A stretch of 53,587 bases of DNA from Paenibacillus popilliae ATCC 14706 (GTDB lineage Bacteria; Bacillota; Bacilli; Paenibacillales; Paenibacillaceae): positions 1 to 53,587 of the forward strand of contig NZ_BALG01000056.1 of the NCBI RefSeq assembly GCF_000315235.1, read 5' to 3'. The position numbers and the translations under genes were made by a program. Every line of letters begins with the position of its first letter. Position 1 is the stretch's first letter. Below the pieces are notes generated by a model. It worked only from the letters and a program-made list of their open reading frames with translations. It made no database searches and was not told the origin of the DNA. Below are positions 35,577-43,519 of the stretch, in pieces.

Positions 35577-36290
35577 ATGCTGCGAAGCCTGTTCGGGGAA
35601 GAGCCCCGCAGGGATGAAGGTACGTTGAAGGAAGCGATGGTGGCGATAGATCGCTATCTGTCACATGTAAGGAAGCAGATAGACAACGGTGGGGATCCGG
35701 GGCATTACTGGCGCAAAATCGAAATATGGACAATCGGGCTGCGAATGTCGCTGGATGAGCTGGAGCAGAGCATTTATGCCTCGGGCAAGTATGCGGAGCG
35801 GGTGACGAAGCATTACCGGGATGATATGAATGATAAGGAATTGGATGATTATTACCGTCACGTCTACTTTTACAAAAATGCGTTCATCCGCGTATTCTCC
35901 ATCCTGGACAAGTTGGGAACGCTGCTGAATGAGGTGCTGCGGCTGGAGACAGAACAAATGAAGCGTTTTTTCTCCTACTTCACGGTGCTTCGCCGGCTGC
36001 ATCGCACAGGCAGGCATCCGCGCCTGGCCGACAAACTGTCGGGTCTCAAGCAGTTGCATGGAGAAGCGATGCGGCGCTTGCGCAAGCGCCGCAATACCGA
36101 GATTCACTATATGAATGCGGAGATGCAGGACGATCTGTTGCAGCGGCACCGCAGCTTGAACAGCAAGCTGCGGCTGGAGGATATCCAGTCGAATATGGAC
36201 GACGTAGAAGAAGGCATGCAGATGGTATGCGGCGCGCTTACCGCTTCGTTCCGCGCCTTGCTTGACCTGGAAAAAGGAAGCGGAAAATAA
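35577..36290 (+). CDS. Cthe_2314-like HEPN protein
   Basis: 237 residues, all-helical. Contains RKRRNTEIHYMNAE with an R-x4-H HEPN motif near residue 175 and matches the Cthe_2314-type HEPN family by its long helices (YLSHVRKQIDNGGDPGHYWR, FYKNAFIRVFSILDKLGTLL). Many HEPN proteins are RNases or toxin partners, but this family has no assigned activity and no nucleotidyltransferase partner is beside it. It follows the UbiD gene by 15 bp (AGGGGTGG site) and is probably in its operon. Confidence 0.7.
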   Translation: MLRSLFGEEPRRDEGTLKEAMVAIDRYLSHVRKQIDNGGDPGHYWRKIEIWTIGLRMSLDELEQSIYASGKYAERVTKHYRDDMNDKELDDYYRHVYFYKNAFIRVFSILDKLGTLLNEVLRLETEQMKRFFSYFTVLRRLHRTGRHPRLADKLSGLKQLHGEAMRRLRKRRNTEIHYMNAEMQDDLLQRHRSLNSKLRLEDIQSNMDDVEEGMQMVCGALTASFRALLDLEKGSGK

Positions 36291-36299
36291 AAAAGTCGA

Positions 36300-36328
36300 T
36301 TGACAATATCCGAGCAATATCATATACT
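36300..36328 (+). promoter_or_regulatory. Sigma-A promoter for metNPQ
   Basis: TTGACA, 17-bp spacer, TATACT, immediately upstream of the SAM riboswitch. Confidence 0.85.
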
Positions 36329-36347
36329 TTGAATAATTTCATAATGA

Positions 36348-36574
36348 TTTCTTATCAAGAGTGGCGGAGGGACAGGCCCTGTGAAGCCCGGCAACCGATC
36401 CTGCAACCCGTATTTGCTCGCAGCATACCGCTGCTGCAAGATTGCAGGGTGTCAATGGTGCTAATTCCTTCAGAACGGATAAGTTCTGGCAGATAAGAAA
36501 GGGCGCTAATCCACCTGGTAACAAGAAGCACATGATACAGCCCCCTTTTGGCATCTGCCAAGAGGGGGCTTTTG
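36348..36574 (+). ncRNA. SAM-I riboswitch (S-box) with terminator
   Basis: S-box core from CTTATCAAGAGTGGCGGAGG near 36351, through GAAGCCCGGCAACC and GGTGCTAATTCC, closing with AGATAAG near 36493. The terminator is at 36539-36574 (AGCCCCCTTTTGGC / GCCAAGAGGGGGCT plus Ts). It shuts the methionine uptake operon off when S-adenosylmethionine is abundant. The whole 327-bp gap between genes is promoter, riboswitch and terminator. Confidence 0.96.
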
Positions 36575-36617
36575 GTGTTGAATACAGAGATACGGTTTAG
36601 GAAGGGGAAAACGATCA

Positions 36618-37643
36618 TTGATTCGTCTGGAGCATATTAGCAAACAATATGAAGTCAAAGGCAAGCTATCCGGACCTCTCGCATTGAACGATGTCAGTTT
36701 GACGATAGAGCAGGGGGAGATTTTCGGCATTATCGGCCACTCCGGGGCCGGCAAGAGCACGTTGCTTCGCAGCATCAACCTGCTGGAGCGTCCGACCTCC
36801 GGGAAGGTGTTCCTGGATCAGGTGGACATGATGAAGCTATCGAAGCGGGAGCTGCAGGAGCAGCGCAGTAAGATCGGCATGATTTTTCAGCATTTCAATC
36901 TGCTGGCTTCGGCGACCGTGTTCGACAATGTCGCTTTCCCGCTGCGGCTGCAGAACACGCCTGCCGCCCAAGTGAAGGCGAAGGCGGATGAATTAATCCG
37001 TCTCGTCGGCCTGGGGGAGCACCGCAACAAATATCCGGCGCAGTTGTCCGGGGGACAGAAGCAGAGGGTCGGCATTGCGCGCGCGCTTGCCAACGATCCG
37101 AAGGTGCTGCTCTGCGATGAAGCGACCTCCGCGCTCGATCCGCAGACGACGCAATCGATTCTGGAACTGCTGCTCGATATTAACCGCCGCTTCGGCATCA
37201 CAATCGTTCTCATCACTCACGAGATGCATGTCATTCAGGCGATATGCGATCGGGTTGCGGTTATCCATGCCGGCCAAATCGCGGAGGAAGGCAAGGTCGT
37301 CGATGTCTTCCTGAAGCCGCAGCATCCGGTGACGAGGGAGTTCATTATGGAGGAACGCCATGATGCCGACCTGCAGCCGTGGATGGCCTTCCAGGGGCAG
37401 GCAGGGGAGCATTCGCGCGTCGTCAAGATCAATTACTTGGGCGATGTGACGTATGAGCCTGTGCTGCAAACCGTCCTCACGGAGGCGGGGGTCCGCTTCA
37501 CGATCCTGCAGGGGACGATATCACGCATGAAGGATATTCCATACGGGCAACTGGTCGTTCGTCTGGACAGCGATCAGCCGGATGTCGAGCGATCGCTCTT
37601 TGCGCTGAAGGATAGAGGGCTTGAAGTGGAGGTAATCGCATAA
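36618..37643 (+). CDS. metN: Methionine ABC transporter ATP-binding protein
   Basis: 341 residues. Walker A GHSGAGKST (40-48), signature LSGGQKQRV, Walker B VLLCDEATSALD, H-loop ITHEM, and a C-terminal NIL domain (about 270-341) that senses methionine in related transporters. Energises methionine uptake with MetP and MetQ. TTG start, AGGGG upstream. The gene overlaps metP by one base (TAATG) and lies behind the SAM riboswitch. Confidence 0.96.
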   Translation: MIRLEHISKQYEVKGKLSGPLALNDVSLTIEQGEIFGIIGHSGAGKSTLLRSINLLERPTSGKVFLDQVDMMKLSKRELQEQRSKIGMIFQHFNLLASATVFDNVAFPLRLQNTPAAQVKAKADELIRLVGLGEHRNKYPAQLSGGQKQRVGIARALANDPKVLLCDEATSALDPQTTQSILELLLDINRRFGITIVLITHEMHVIQAICDRVAVIHAGQIAEEGKVVDVFLKPQHPVTREFIMEERHDADLQPWMAFQGQAGEHSRVVKINYLGDVTYEPVLQTVLTEAGVRFTILQGTISRMKDIPYGQLVVRLDSDQPDVERSLFALKDRGLEVEVIA

Positions 37644-38311
37644 TGAAGGATCTGGATTTCTCCAAAATCAACTGGGACGAGCTTGGAACGGCAACAGGCG
37701 ATACGCTGGCGATGATGCTGTTCTCCGTCCTATTCACGGTCGTGATCGGGCTTCCACTCGGCGTACTGCTTTATTTGACAGGGAAATCAAAAGGAACGGC
37801 CGGGAGAACCGTATATTTCGGCGTATCTTTTATCGTCAACATTTTGCGTTCTGCGCCATTCGTGATTCTGATGATTGCGCTCATTCCGGTTACCCGGATT
37901 ATTGTCGGCACCTCGATCGGGGTCGAAGGCACGATTCCGCCGCTCGTGATTGCGGCTGCGCCTTTCTTCGCTCGGCTGGTAGAGACCTCGCTGCGCGAGG
38001 TGGACCGCGGCGTCATCGAAGCCGCGCAGGCGATGGGCGCTTCCACCTGGCAGATCGTGCGCAAGGTGCTGCTGCCGGAGGCGATGCCGGGCTTGATCGC
38101 CGGCATGACAATTACGGCCGTGACGCTTGTCACCTATACGGCAATGTCAGGCATGGTCGGCGGTGGCGGTCTCGGGGACTTGGCCATTCGATACGGGTAT
38201 CACCGCTACGAATTTGAAGTCATGATCATGTCGATTTTTATTATGGTGCTGCTTGTGCAAATTTTGCAATGGATTGGCGACGCGTTCGTTCGCCGGTTCA
38301 CCCGGAAGTAG
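37643..38311 (+). CDS. metP: Methionine ABC transporter permease
   Basis: 222 residues with about five membrane helices and the EAA loop (RGVIEAAQAMGASTWQIVRK) that contacts the ATPase. The family signature LRSAPFVILMIALIP is present. Forms the membrane channel for methionine. Coupled to metN by overlapping stop and start. metQ follows 44 bp downstream. Confidence 0.95.
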   Translation: MKDLDFSKINWDELGTATGDTLAMMLFSVLFTVVIGLPLGVLLYLTGKSKGTAGRTVYFGVSFIVNILRSAPFVILMIALIPVTRIIVGTSIGVEGTIPPLVIAAAPFFARLVETSLREVDRGVIEAAQAMGASTWQIVRKVLLPEAMPGLIAGMTITAVTLVTYTAMSGMVGGGGLGDLAIRYGYHRYEFEVMIMSIFIMVLLVQILQWIGDAFVRRFTRK

Positions 38312-38355
38312 GCACAAATATCAAAACGGGGAAACAATGGAAGGAGAAGAAAGAC

Positions 38356-39201
38356 ATGAAAAAATGGACGTATGTATTGACGTTGATTGCGCTGATCGGG
38401 GTGCTCGCGGCATGCGGCAGTAAGCAAGATGCCGGGGCGGATACGGAGTCGAGCGCGGCGGGCGGAGAAGGCGGCAAGGAGACGGTGAAGCTGGTGGTCG
38501 GCGCTTCGCCGGTGCCGCATGCCGAGATTCTGAAGCATATCGCACCGAAGCTGAAGGAGCAGGGCATTGAACTCAAGGTCAAAGAGTTTACGGATTATGT
38601 GCAGCCCAACGTGCAGGTGCACGAGAAGCAACTGGATGCGAACTTCTTCCAACATAAGCCGTACATGGACAACGAAGTTACGGAAAAGGGCTATGATCTC
38701 GTGAGTGTCGGAAACGTCCATGTCGAGCCGTTCGGCGGGTATTCCAAATCGATCAACTCGATTGATGAATTGAAGGATGGCGATACGGTGGCGATTCCGA
38801 ACGATCCGACCAACGGCGGACGCTCGCTCCTTCTGTTGGAGAAGCAAGGCCTGATCAAGTTCAAGGAAGGCGCTGGCCTGAATGTCAGCGTGAAGGATAT
38901 TGCTGAAAATCCGAAAAATCTAAAATTCAAAGAGCTCGAGGCGGCAATGCTTCCTCGTACACTGGATGAAGTCAATCTGGCACTCATCAATACGAACTAT
39001 GCACTTGAAGCCGGACTCAATCCGACGGAGGATGCCCTCTTTATCGAGGACAAGGATTCCCCGTATGCGAACATCTTGACTGCGCGGAACGACAACAAAG
39101 ATAGCGACGCGATCCGGAAGCTGCTGGCTGCGCTGCAATCGGATGACGTGAAGCAGTTCATTAGCGAGAAATACGCAGGCTCCATCGTTCCGGCATTCTA
39201 G
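38356..39201 (+). CDS. metQ: Methionine-binding lipoprotein
   Basis: 281 residues. A signal peptide ends in the lipobox LAAC (Cys about residue 21), followed by a Ser/Ala/Gly linker and the NlpA/MetQ substrate-binding fold (VGASPVPHAEILKHIAPKLK, LDANFFQHKPYMDNEV). Captures methionine outside the membrane for MetNP. The ATG at 38356 follows AAGGAG. Last gene of the SAM-regulated operon. Confidence 0.96.
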   Translation: MKKWTYVLTLIALIGVLAACGSKQDAGADTESSAAGGEGGKETVKLVVGASPVPHAEILKHIAPKLKEQGIELKVKEFTDYVQPNVQVHEKQLDANFFQHKPYMDNEVTEKGYDLVSVGNVHVEPFGGYSKSINSIDELKDGDTVAIPNDPTNGGRSLLLLEKQGLIKFKEGAGLNVSVKDIAENPKNLKFKELEAAMLPRTLDEVNLALINTNYALEAGLNPTEDALFIEDKDSPYANILTARNDNKDSDAIRKLLAALQSDDVKQFISEKYAGSIVPAF

Positions 39202-39236
39202 GAAGAAGTGTTTTCTCTTCGACACTCAAAAGCTCC

Positions 39237-39605
39237 TTGTATGGCATCATGTCTGTTATGCAAGGGGGAGTGTCATGCAAGGCGGCGGTAATTTGGCCGA
39301 ATCAGGCGTGTGATATGGGGCGGATGTTTTCTTGTTGGAAGGCGCCGTCTCTTTTCATTACGGAATTTGCTTGTTACCGGCATCGCGCGCTCTACCCGGA
39401 ATGGGGAGGGCGAACGTACGAGCATCTGGTTGTTCCGGTAGAAACCGTAGCCGAAGTGGAGATGAAATTCAAAGACGACTTAATCGATGATCTGCTGAAC
39501 GCCAAGATCGAATCGCTGCAGAGTGTATACCAGAGGGTCAATTTGATCGGCTGGGATTTGAACAAGACCTATGTCGTCGTGCTGTTGCGGTTGCAGATCC
39601 CTTAG
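39237..39605 (+). CDS. Unrecognised ORF after metQ
   Basis: 122 codons. The second half looks coding: YEHLVVPVETVAEVEMKFKDD then helices LIDDLLNAKIESLQSVYQRV and LNKTYVVVLLRLQIP. The first half (SCWKAPSLFITEFACYRH) does not, so the true start is unclear and the gene may be truncated at its 5' end. Codon use is like the host. No family recognised. Confidence 0.35.
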   Translation: MYGIMSVMQGGVSCKAAVIWPNQACDMGRMFSCWKAPSLFITEFACYRHRALYPEWGGRTYEHLVVPVETVAEVEMKFKDDLIDDLLNAKIESLQSVYQRVNLIGWDLNKTYVVVLLRLQIP

Positions 39606-39830
39606 ACTCTGACTATTAGCCGGAATGTTCTGTCCGCCTTTATTCACACACGAAGAATTTGAATGCCGAATTCCTGGAGGGTGCTCCAGTCGTTCGTAGG
39701 TTTTGGAGCGATCCAGTTCCTACTTTTTTCGTGCTGGGGATGCGGTGAAACTATGACTGTTTTTAGTATATTTTTGGTATATTTTGTTAGTATAATTAAA
39801 TTAGTATTATAAACATGTGGAGGAATGCTT

Positions 39831-40862
39831 ATGTTAAGAAAACTCAAAACAAAACTAGCTGTGTCGTTGATACTTTGTTTGTGCTTGTTACAATTTAATA
39901 CGACAAATGCAGCAAATTCCACTGGGGAAATTATCCAAGTTGACCTTACGGGAAAAGGTATTGCAGTAAGACTGCATGAACCAGTGCTCAAACAGTTTCC
40001 AGGCGTAAATACTAAATTTGTGCGTATCAGGGATGATTTTTCTCTAAACAATGAGCAAGTGGAACAATCCGTTGATTGGCTGTTTTTAGGGACACCTGTC
40101 TACAAACAAAAAAATCATATTCTTAATTCTTTGGGAAAGTATAAAGGAATTTTATGTGAAAAACCTGTAGGTCTTTCTGCGAAAGAAATTCAAGACATAA
40201 AAGAACATTTAACAGAAAGTAACACCGTATTTAGAGTTAATTACGCGCTAAGGTTTGTGCCAGTTATGCAAGAAGTTTTAAATTTTTTGAATCACAACGA
40301 AGTAAAATCTATATCTATGACGTGTAATGCAAATTTTAATTTAAATCAAGGCAATTCGGCGCTTTGGAAAAAAGATCAAAAACTAGGTGGTGGAATTCTT
40401 TATTCCATTTTCCCCCATCTAATTGACACGCTAAACTTTTTAGGCTATGAGTTTAATCCGGAAACCGTAGATTTTTTAAGCGAATCTCCTGTTCCTATGG
40501 ATAACATTAAAGTTAGTGGTAGTTCTTCAGGAGGAATACCTATGGGAGTAAACATTGATTTATGCCAAACTTTTGATGAATTAAGTATAAAAATTGAAAC
40601 TGAAAGTAAGATCGTATTTTTTGATTTAGTGGATCAAAAAAATATAAGTCAAAATTTGAGATATCCTAACGGAACTTTATCTGCAACAAGTGATATTTCT
40701 CCATGGAAAGTTGGTTTTGAAGAACTATTAAAAATATTATTTTCTAATCCAAATGAATCAAAATTGGCTAAAATTGAAGATGCTGAAAAGGTTCATAAAG
40801 TTATAGATGCAATTCTAAGTAAAGTAAAAACACCTGAATCATCCACCCCGATTCTTCGTTAA
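39831..40862 (+). CDS. Gfo/Idh/MocA-like oxidoreductase with fused signal peptide
   Basis: 343 residues. Residues 1-33 form a Sec-type signal (KLAVSLILCLCLLQF, then NTTNAA). From about residue 38 a Rossmann domain starts (QVDLTGKGIAVRLHEPVL) and continues with ILCEKPVGLSAKEI, the EKP motif of Gfo/Idh/MocA dehydrogenases, then VNYALRFVPVMQE and the C-terminal sheet. These enzymes are normally cytoplasmic NAD(P)-dependent oxidoreductases; exported ones use Tat signals, and no twin Arg is seen. The signal therefore looks fused by deletion. Strongly A+T-rich. GGAGG 7 nt before the ATG. Confidence 0.7.
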   Translation: MLRKLKTKLAVSLILCLCLLQFNTTNAANSTGEIIQVDLTGKGIAVRLHEPVLKQFPGVNTKFVRIRDDFSLNNEQVEQSVDWLFLGTPVYKQKNHILNSLGKYKGILCEKPVGLSAKEIQDIKEHLTESNTVFRVNYALRFVPVMQEVLNFLNHNEVKSISMTCNANFNLNQGNSALWKKDQKLGGGILYSIFPHLIDTLNFLGYEFNPETVDFLSESPVPMDNIKVSGSSSGGIPMGVNIDLCQTFDELSIKIETESKIVFFDLVDQKNISQNLRYPNGTLSATSDISPWKVGFEELLKILFSNPNESKLAKIEDAEKVHKVIDAILSKVKTPESSTPILR

Positions 40863-40873
40863 TGATGTTAGAC

Positions 40874-41070
40874 TCAAAAGTAGACACAGTTTATACTCAA
40901 TCCAACAGAAGCGAAGAGGAGACTGTGTCCCATGAAAAAACCTGTGTATAACGATGCATTCAAGAAACAGACGGTCCAGCATATGAAAGAGAGCGGGAAG
41001 CTGGTGCGGAAGTCGCCTGCGAGCTGAAGATCAACGACAATACATTGTACGGAAGCCAGAAAAGACTTTG
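40874..41070 (+). pseudogene. IS3-family orfA remnant
   Basis: A copy of the IS3 orfA start: ATG at 40932 gives KKPVYNDAFKKQTVQHMKES, then the frame shifts and continues AEVACELKINDNTLYG before losing register. This is the helix-turn-helix N-terminus of IS3/IS150 OrfA with one frameshift and truncation. The upstream AGTAGACACAG resembles the terminal repeat seen near 53262. No orfB follows. Dead remnant marking the left side of the peptide locus. Confidence 0.7.
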
Positions 41071-41148
41071 ACGCCCCCGAAGCTCGTGGCGTGTTGCAGA
41101 GAAAATTCGCTCTTGATTTTACTAGTAAATTATGGTAAATTACACATG

Positions 41149-41218
41149 AAAGGTGCTCCTCTCTTTGGGTGATGTTGTGTGCGCAAACATCATTCTAGCA
41201 AAGATTCGGAGCACTTTT
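41149..41218. repeat. Three-tier 70-nt hairpin
   Basis: AAAGGTGCTCC pairs with GGAGCACTTTT, inside it TCTTTG with CAAAGA, and inside that GATGTT with AACATC, with short internal bulges. No matching gene end is adjacent. It may be a terminator or a small mobile palindromic element. The rest of 40863-41572 holds the IS3 remnant, this hairpin, a weak hairpin near 41381-41418 and the peptide promoter. Confidence 0.65.
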
Positions 41219-41519
41219 CACGTTTTCATAGAGATGAGCGCAGCTCGATGATGCTAACGTAATAAACATTTTTTATTTTCCATAGATGATCTTATCAAGT
41301 TATTTATCCCGCTTCCTCGCTATAGTAGATGGCTAATGTCTGCCTCGTAGAAAAATAGTCAATCTGTACTTCAGAGTATGAAACCGCTGTCAATCGTTCT
41401 CCTTGCGGGCTGTTTCAATTTCTGAAATTCTCTCATAGGCGGAAGGGGTTATGAAACGAACATTCTGCCTTTACCGACACTGTAGAGTGAAGGATTTTTA
41501 TCCCAAAAAAGGTTATATA

Positions 41520-41548
41520 TTGCATTTCTCTAAAGCGTCTAGTATAAT
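41520..41548 (+). promoter_or_regulatory. Sigma-A promoter of the Cys-peptide gene
   Basis: TTGCAT, 17-bp spacer, TATAAT. Transcription would start near 41555, leaving a very short leader with the ribosome binding site. Confidence 0.65.
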
Positions 41549-41572
41549 CACTTTACACAAGGAGGTGATCAT

Positions 41573-41644
41573 ATGAAAAAGAAAGCGACAGTTAAAATAA
41601 ACACACGTATAGGCTGCACATGTTACAAATATTGCAATAATTAA
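41573..41644 (+). CDS. Candidate RiPP precursor peptide (23 aa, three Cys)
   Basis: ATG preceded by AAGGAGGTGATC, a 12-base match to the 16S rRNA anti-Shine-Dalgarno, 7 nt spacing. The product has a basic N-terminal part (MKKKATVKINTRIG) and a Cys-rich end CTCYKYCNN. It is the first gene after a promoter and before a partner-like protein, an exporter and a DUF692 enzyme. DUF692/MNIO enzymes with partner proteins modify Cys residues of short peptides, so this fits a substrate. No known sequence family is recognised. Too short for statistical support on its own. The site strength and promoter make it convincing. Confidence 0.65.
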   Translation: MKKKATVKINTRIGCTCYKYCNN

Positions 41645-41652
41645 GGTTTTAA

Positions 41653-41682
41653 AGATAAAGGCAGGTCTTCCCGTCTTTATCT
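41653..41682 (+). promoter_or_regulatory. Hairpin after the peptide gene
   Basis: AGATAAAGGC / GTCTTTATCT (10 pairs including G-T) plus two inner pairs and a TCTT loop. No T-run follows. It could protect or process the peptide mRNA or partly reduce read-through to the downstream genes. Confidence 0.6.
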
Positions 41683-41707
41683 CTATAATAAAGAGGTGAA
41701 AATTCAC

Positions 41708-42329
41708 ATGAACTATATAACAACTATTCGTTTTCTAAATAGAATTGCAATTAGTCAAGAATCGTACTACTGAAATTTTTCAAAGTATCTCACGTATAGT
41801 AAACAATGACTGGGCAAGTATATGCGAATTGTTTTTCAAAGATAAGCCACGTCTTAATTTAATTGATGATACAGATTTTATTCATTTTATTGATTTTCTT
41901 GAAAAAAAATTTCTTGAATTCCCCTACATAAGAAATATTGCGGTTACAGATTGGATAATTAGTACAATTTCCTATAATGATTACAAGTTCATTACTACAA
42001 AACATGAATACACGATTGATGAGGTTATTCAGTCGAATAAACTTCTCGATATTCATTTTGTGAAAAAGAATGACTCTTATCATTTATTCACAAAAAATAA
42101 ATCTTCAAATGAAATAGAAATCTATTCTCTTCCTGAAATTTCATATCTTTGGATCGATGAATTTTACGAATGTTCAAATATACAAACAGCTAAAGAAAAC
42201 ATACTTTCACCAAAAGTGTGGCCATTGGAGGAAGTGGCACAATTAAACGAAACAATTGACGATCTTATTGCTATGAACTTATTGAGTCTAGAAAGGGTAT
42301 ACCAATATGATGGTAGATCAATCAAATAA
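41708..42329 (+). pseudogene. Frameshifted MNIO partner-like protein (DUF2063/HvfC-like)
   Basis: The natural start is the ATG at 41708 (GAGGTG upstream) giving NYITTIRFLNR. The frame must shift by one base near 41743 to join NRTTEIFQSISRIVNNDWASI and the following about 170 residues. The pattern RNxxxxIFxSISxIVxNDWxxI…FFKDKP…FIDFLEKKF…PYIRNIAVTDW resembles the helical N-domain of DUF2063/HvfC proteins, which serve as peptide-recognition partners for MNIO enzymes. Similarity is distant and judged by eye. The 3' end overlaps the exporter gene by 23 bp. Frameshift may be real or a sequence error. Confidence 0.5.
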
Positions 42330-43518
42330 TTCTACCACTAGAAAGTTAAGAAGCTTAATTCGTATTTCTGTAATTGATATTTTTGGTACTGCAATCACTT
42401 GGACAGGTTTACCCGTGTTCGCATATAGCCTCACACACTCATCTATTTACACGAGTGCTTTATTTGTAACTTCAAGTCTTGCTAGCATTATATCCGCACT
42501 ATTTAGTGGATACTATGTTGATAGATATTCTTGGAAAAAGGTTTCATTTACTGCAACCACTATTAATGCTTTCATTTTACTTTTACTTTTTTATTTTATT
42601 GAAAATAATACGTTTGGGGTTATTTTCCCTTTGATGATTGTATCCCAGTGTTTAGGATCCTTTGCAAATGCAGGACTAGATTTATGGTTTAATACGATTT
42701 CTAATCATCTTGAACGAGATATTAGTTCTAAAAACATTTGGAATATGACGGCTAAAACTATAGGTTTCACAATGGGACCTATTTTGTTTGTGTGGTTAGG
42801 TGCTTTTACACTATTCGTTGATGCTATTAGTTTTTTCATCGCTTCGTTTTTCATTTTACGATTGAGTTTAGACGTTCAAGTAAAGAAAAACCCAACTGAA
42901 GGATTGTTTAGAGCGTTGAAATCTTCAGTAAGCAATGTTTTTACAAGTCACAATCTACGGACATTATTTTATGTAGCATGTGTAAACGGAGCAATGATTC
43001 CTGTATTAATTAGCCAATCTGTCTTCATCTTACAAGAGAACTTTGAAGCTTCTTCGTATGTTATCTCTATGTTCTGGTTAGTAGGAGGAGTTGGAATGGT
43101 ATTTTCTAACTATATACTTGCTACAACCAGAGTATTTTCGTTATCAAATAAAATGTTAATTATGATAAGCACACTAACATCTAGCGGTGGATTCGTATTG
43201 ATGATTTCATCCACCCACTGGATTACATACATCTTAGGTTTTATGTTCATCACATTAGGTAATCCTATTATTTTTAATCTTATGAGGGTAATGGTCTTTC
43301 ATGAAGCACGAAATGAAATGAAAGGAAAGGTATCAGCAATCATTAATTCATCGGTTGAAATTAGTACTTTGATTTTTTTGGCGTTTTCATGGAGTTTGCT
43401 GGATTTAGGAACTGATTATTTTCTAGGCTCTTTAATTGTTCTATCACTAATAAGATTATTAATGTTCTTCAAAATTTTACAAAAATTAAGACTACAATCT
43501 GTTGATAAGGAGAATTAG
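42307..43518 (+). CDS. MFS exporter of the peptide locus
   Basis: 403 residues, intact, about 12 membrane segments, MFS signature SGYYVDRYSWKKVSF between helices 2 and 3. Of the MFS_3/enterobactin-exporter-like group by general look. Its position between the partner-like gene (23-bp overlap) and the DUF692 gene (1 bp apart) indicates one operon, so it most likely exports or gives immunity to the peptide product. AAAGGG lies before the ATG. A+T-rich codon use like its neighbours. Confidence 0.85.
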   Translation: MMVDQSNNSTTRKLRSLIRISVIDIFGTAITWTGLPVFAYSLTHSSIYTSALFVTSSLASIISALFSGYYVDRYSWKKVSFTATTINAFILLLLFYFIENNTFGVIFPLMIVSQCLGSFANAGLDLWFNTISNHLERDISSKNIWNMTAKTIGFTMGPILFVWLGAFTLFVDAISFFIASFFILRLSLDVQVKKNPTEGLFRALKSSVSNVFTSHNLRTLFYVACVNGAMIPVLISQSVFILQENFEASSYVISMFWLVGGVGMVFSNYILATTRVFSLSNKMLIMISTLTSSGGFVLMISSTHWITYILGFMFITLGNPIIFNLMRVMVFHEARNEMKGKVSAIINSSVEISTLIFLAFSWSLLDLGTDYFLGSLIVLSLIRLLMFFKILQKLRLQSVDKEN

Positions 43519-43519
43519 T

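Noticed and set aside
35577-36290. HEPN/MNT toxin-antitoxin pair
   Set aside because: No nucleotidyltransferase gene lies beside the HEPN gene; the neighbours are UbiD-type and metNPQ.
39644-39735. Minus-strand frame ending APKPTNDWSTLQEFGIQILR
   Set aside because: Possibly the tail of a lost gene at the island border, but no start or family could be assigned.
41452-41577. ORF of about 41 codons (MKRTFCLYRHCR…) overlapping the peptide gene start by ATGA
   Set aside because: GGAAGGGG is only 2 nt from its ATG, and the peptide's own promoter lies inside it. Coupling is possible but not supported.
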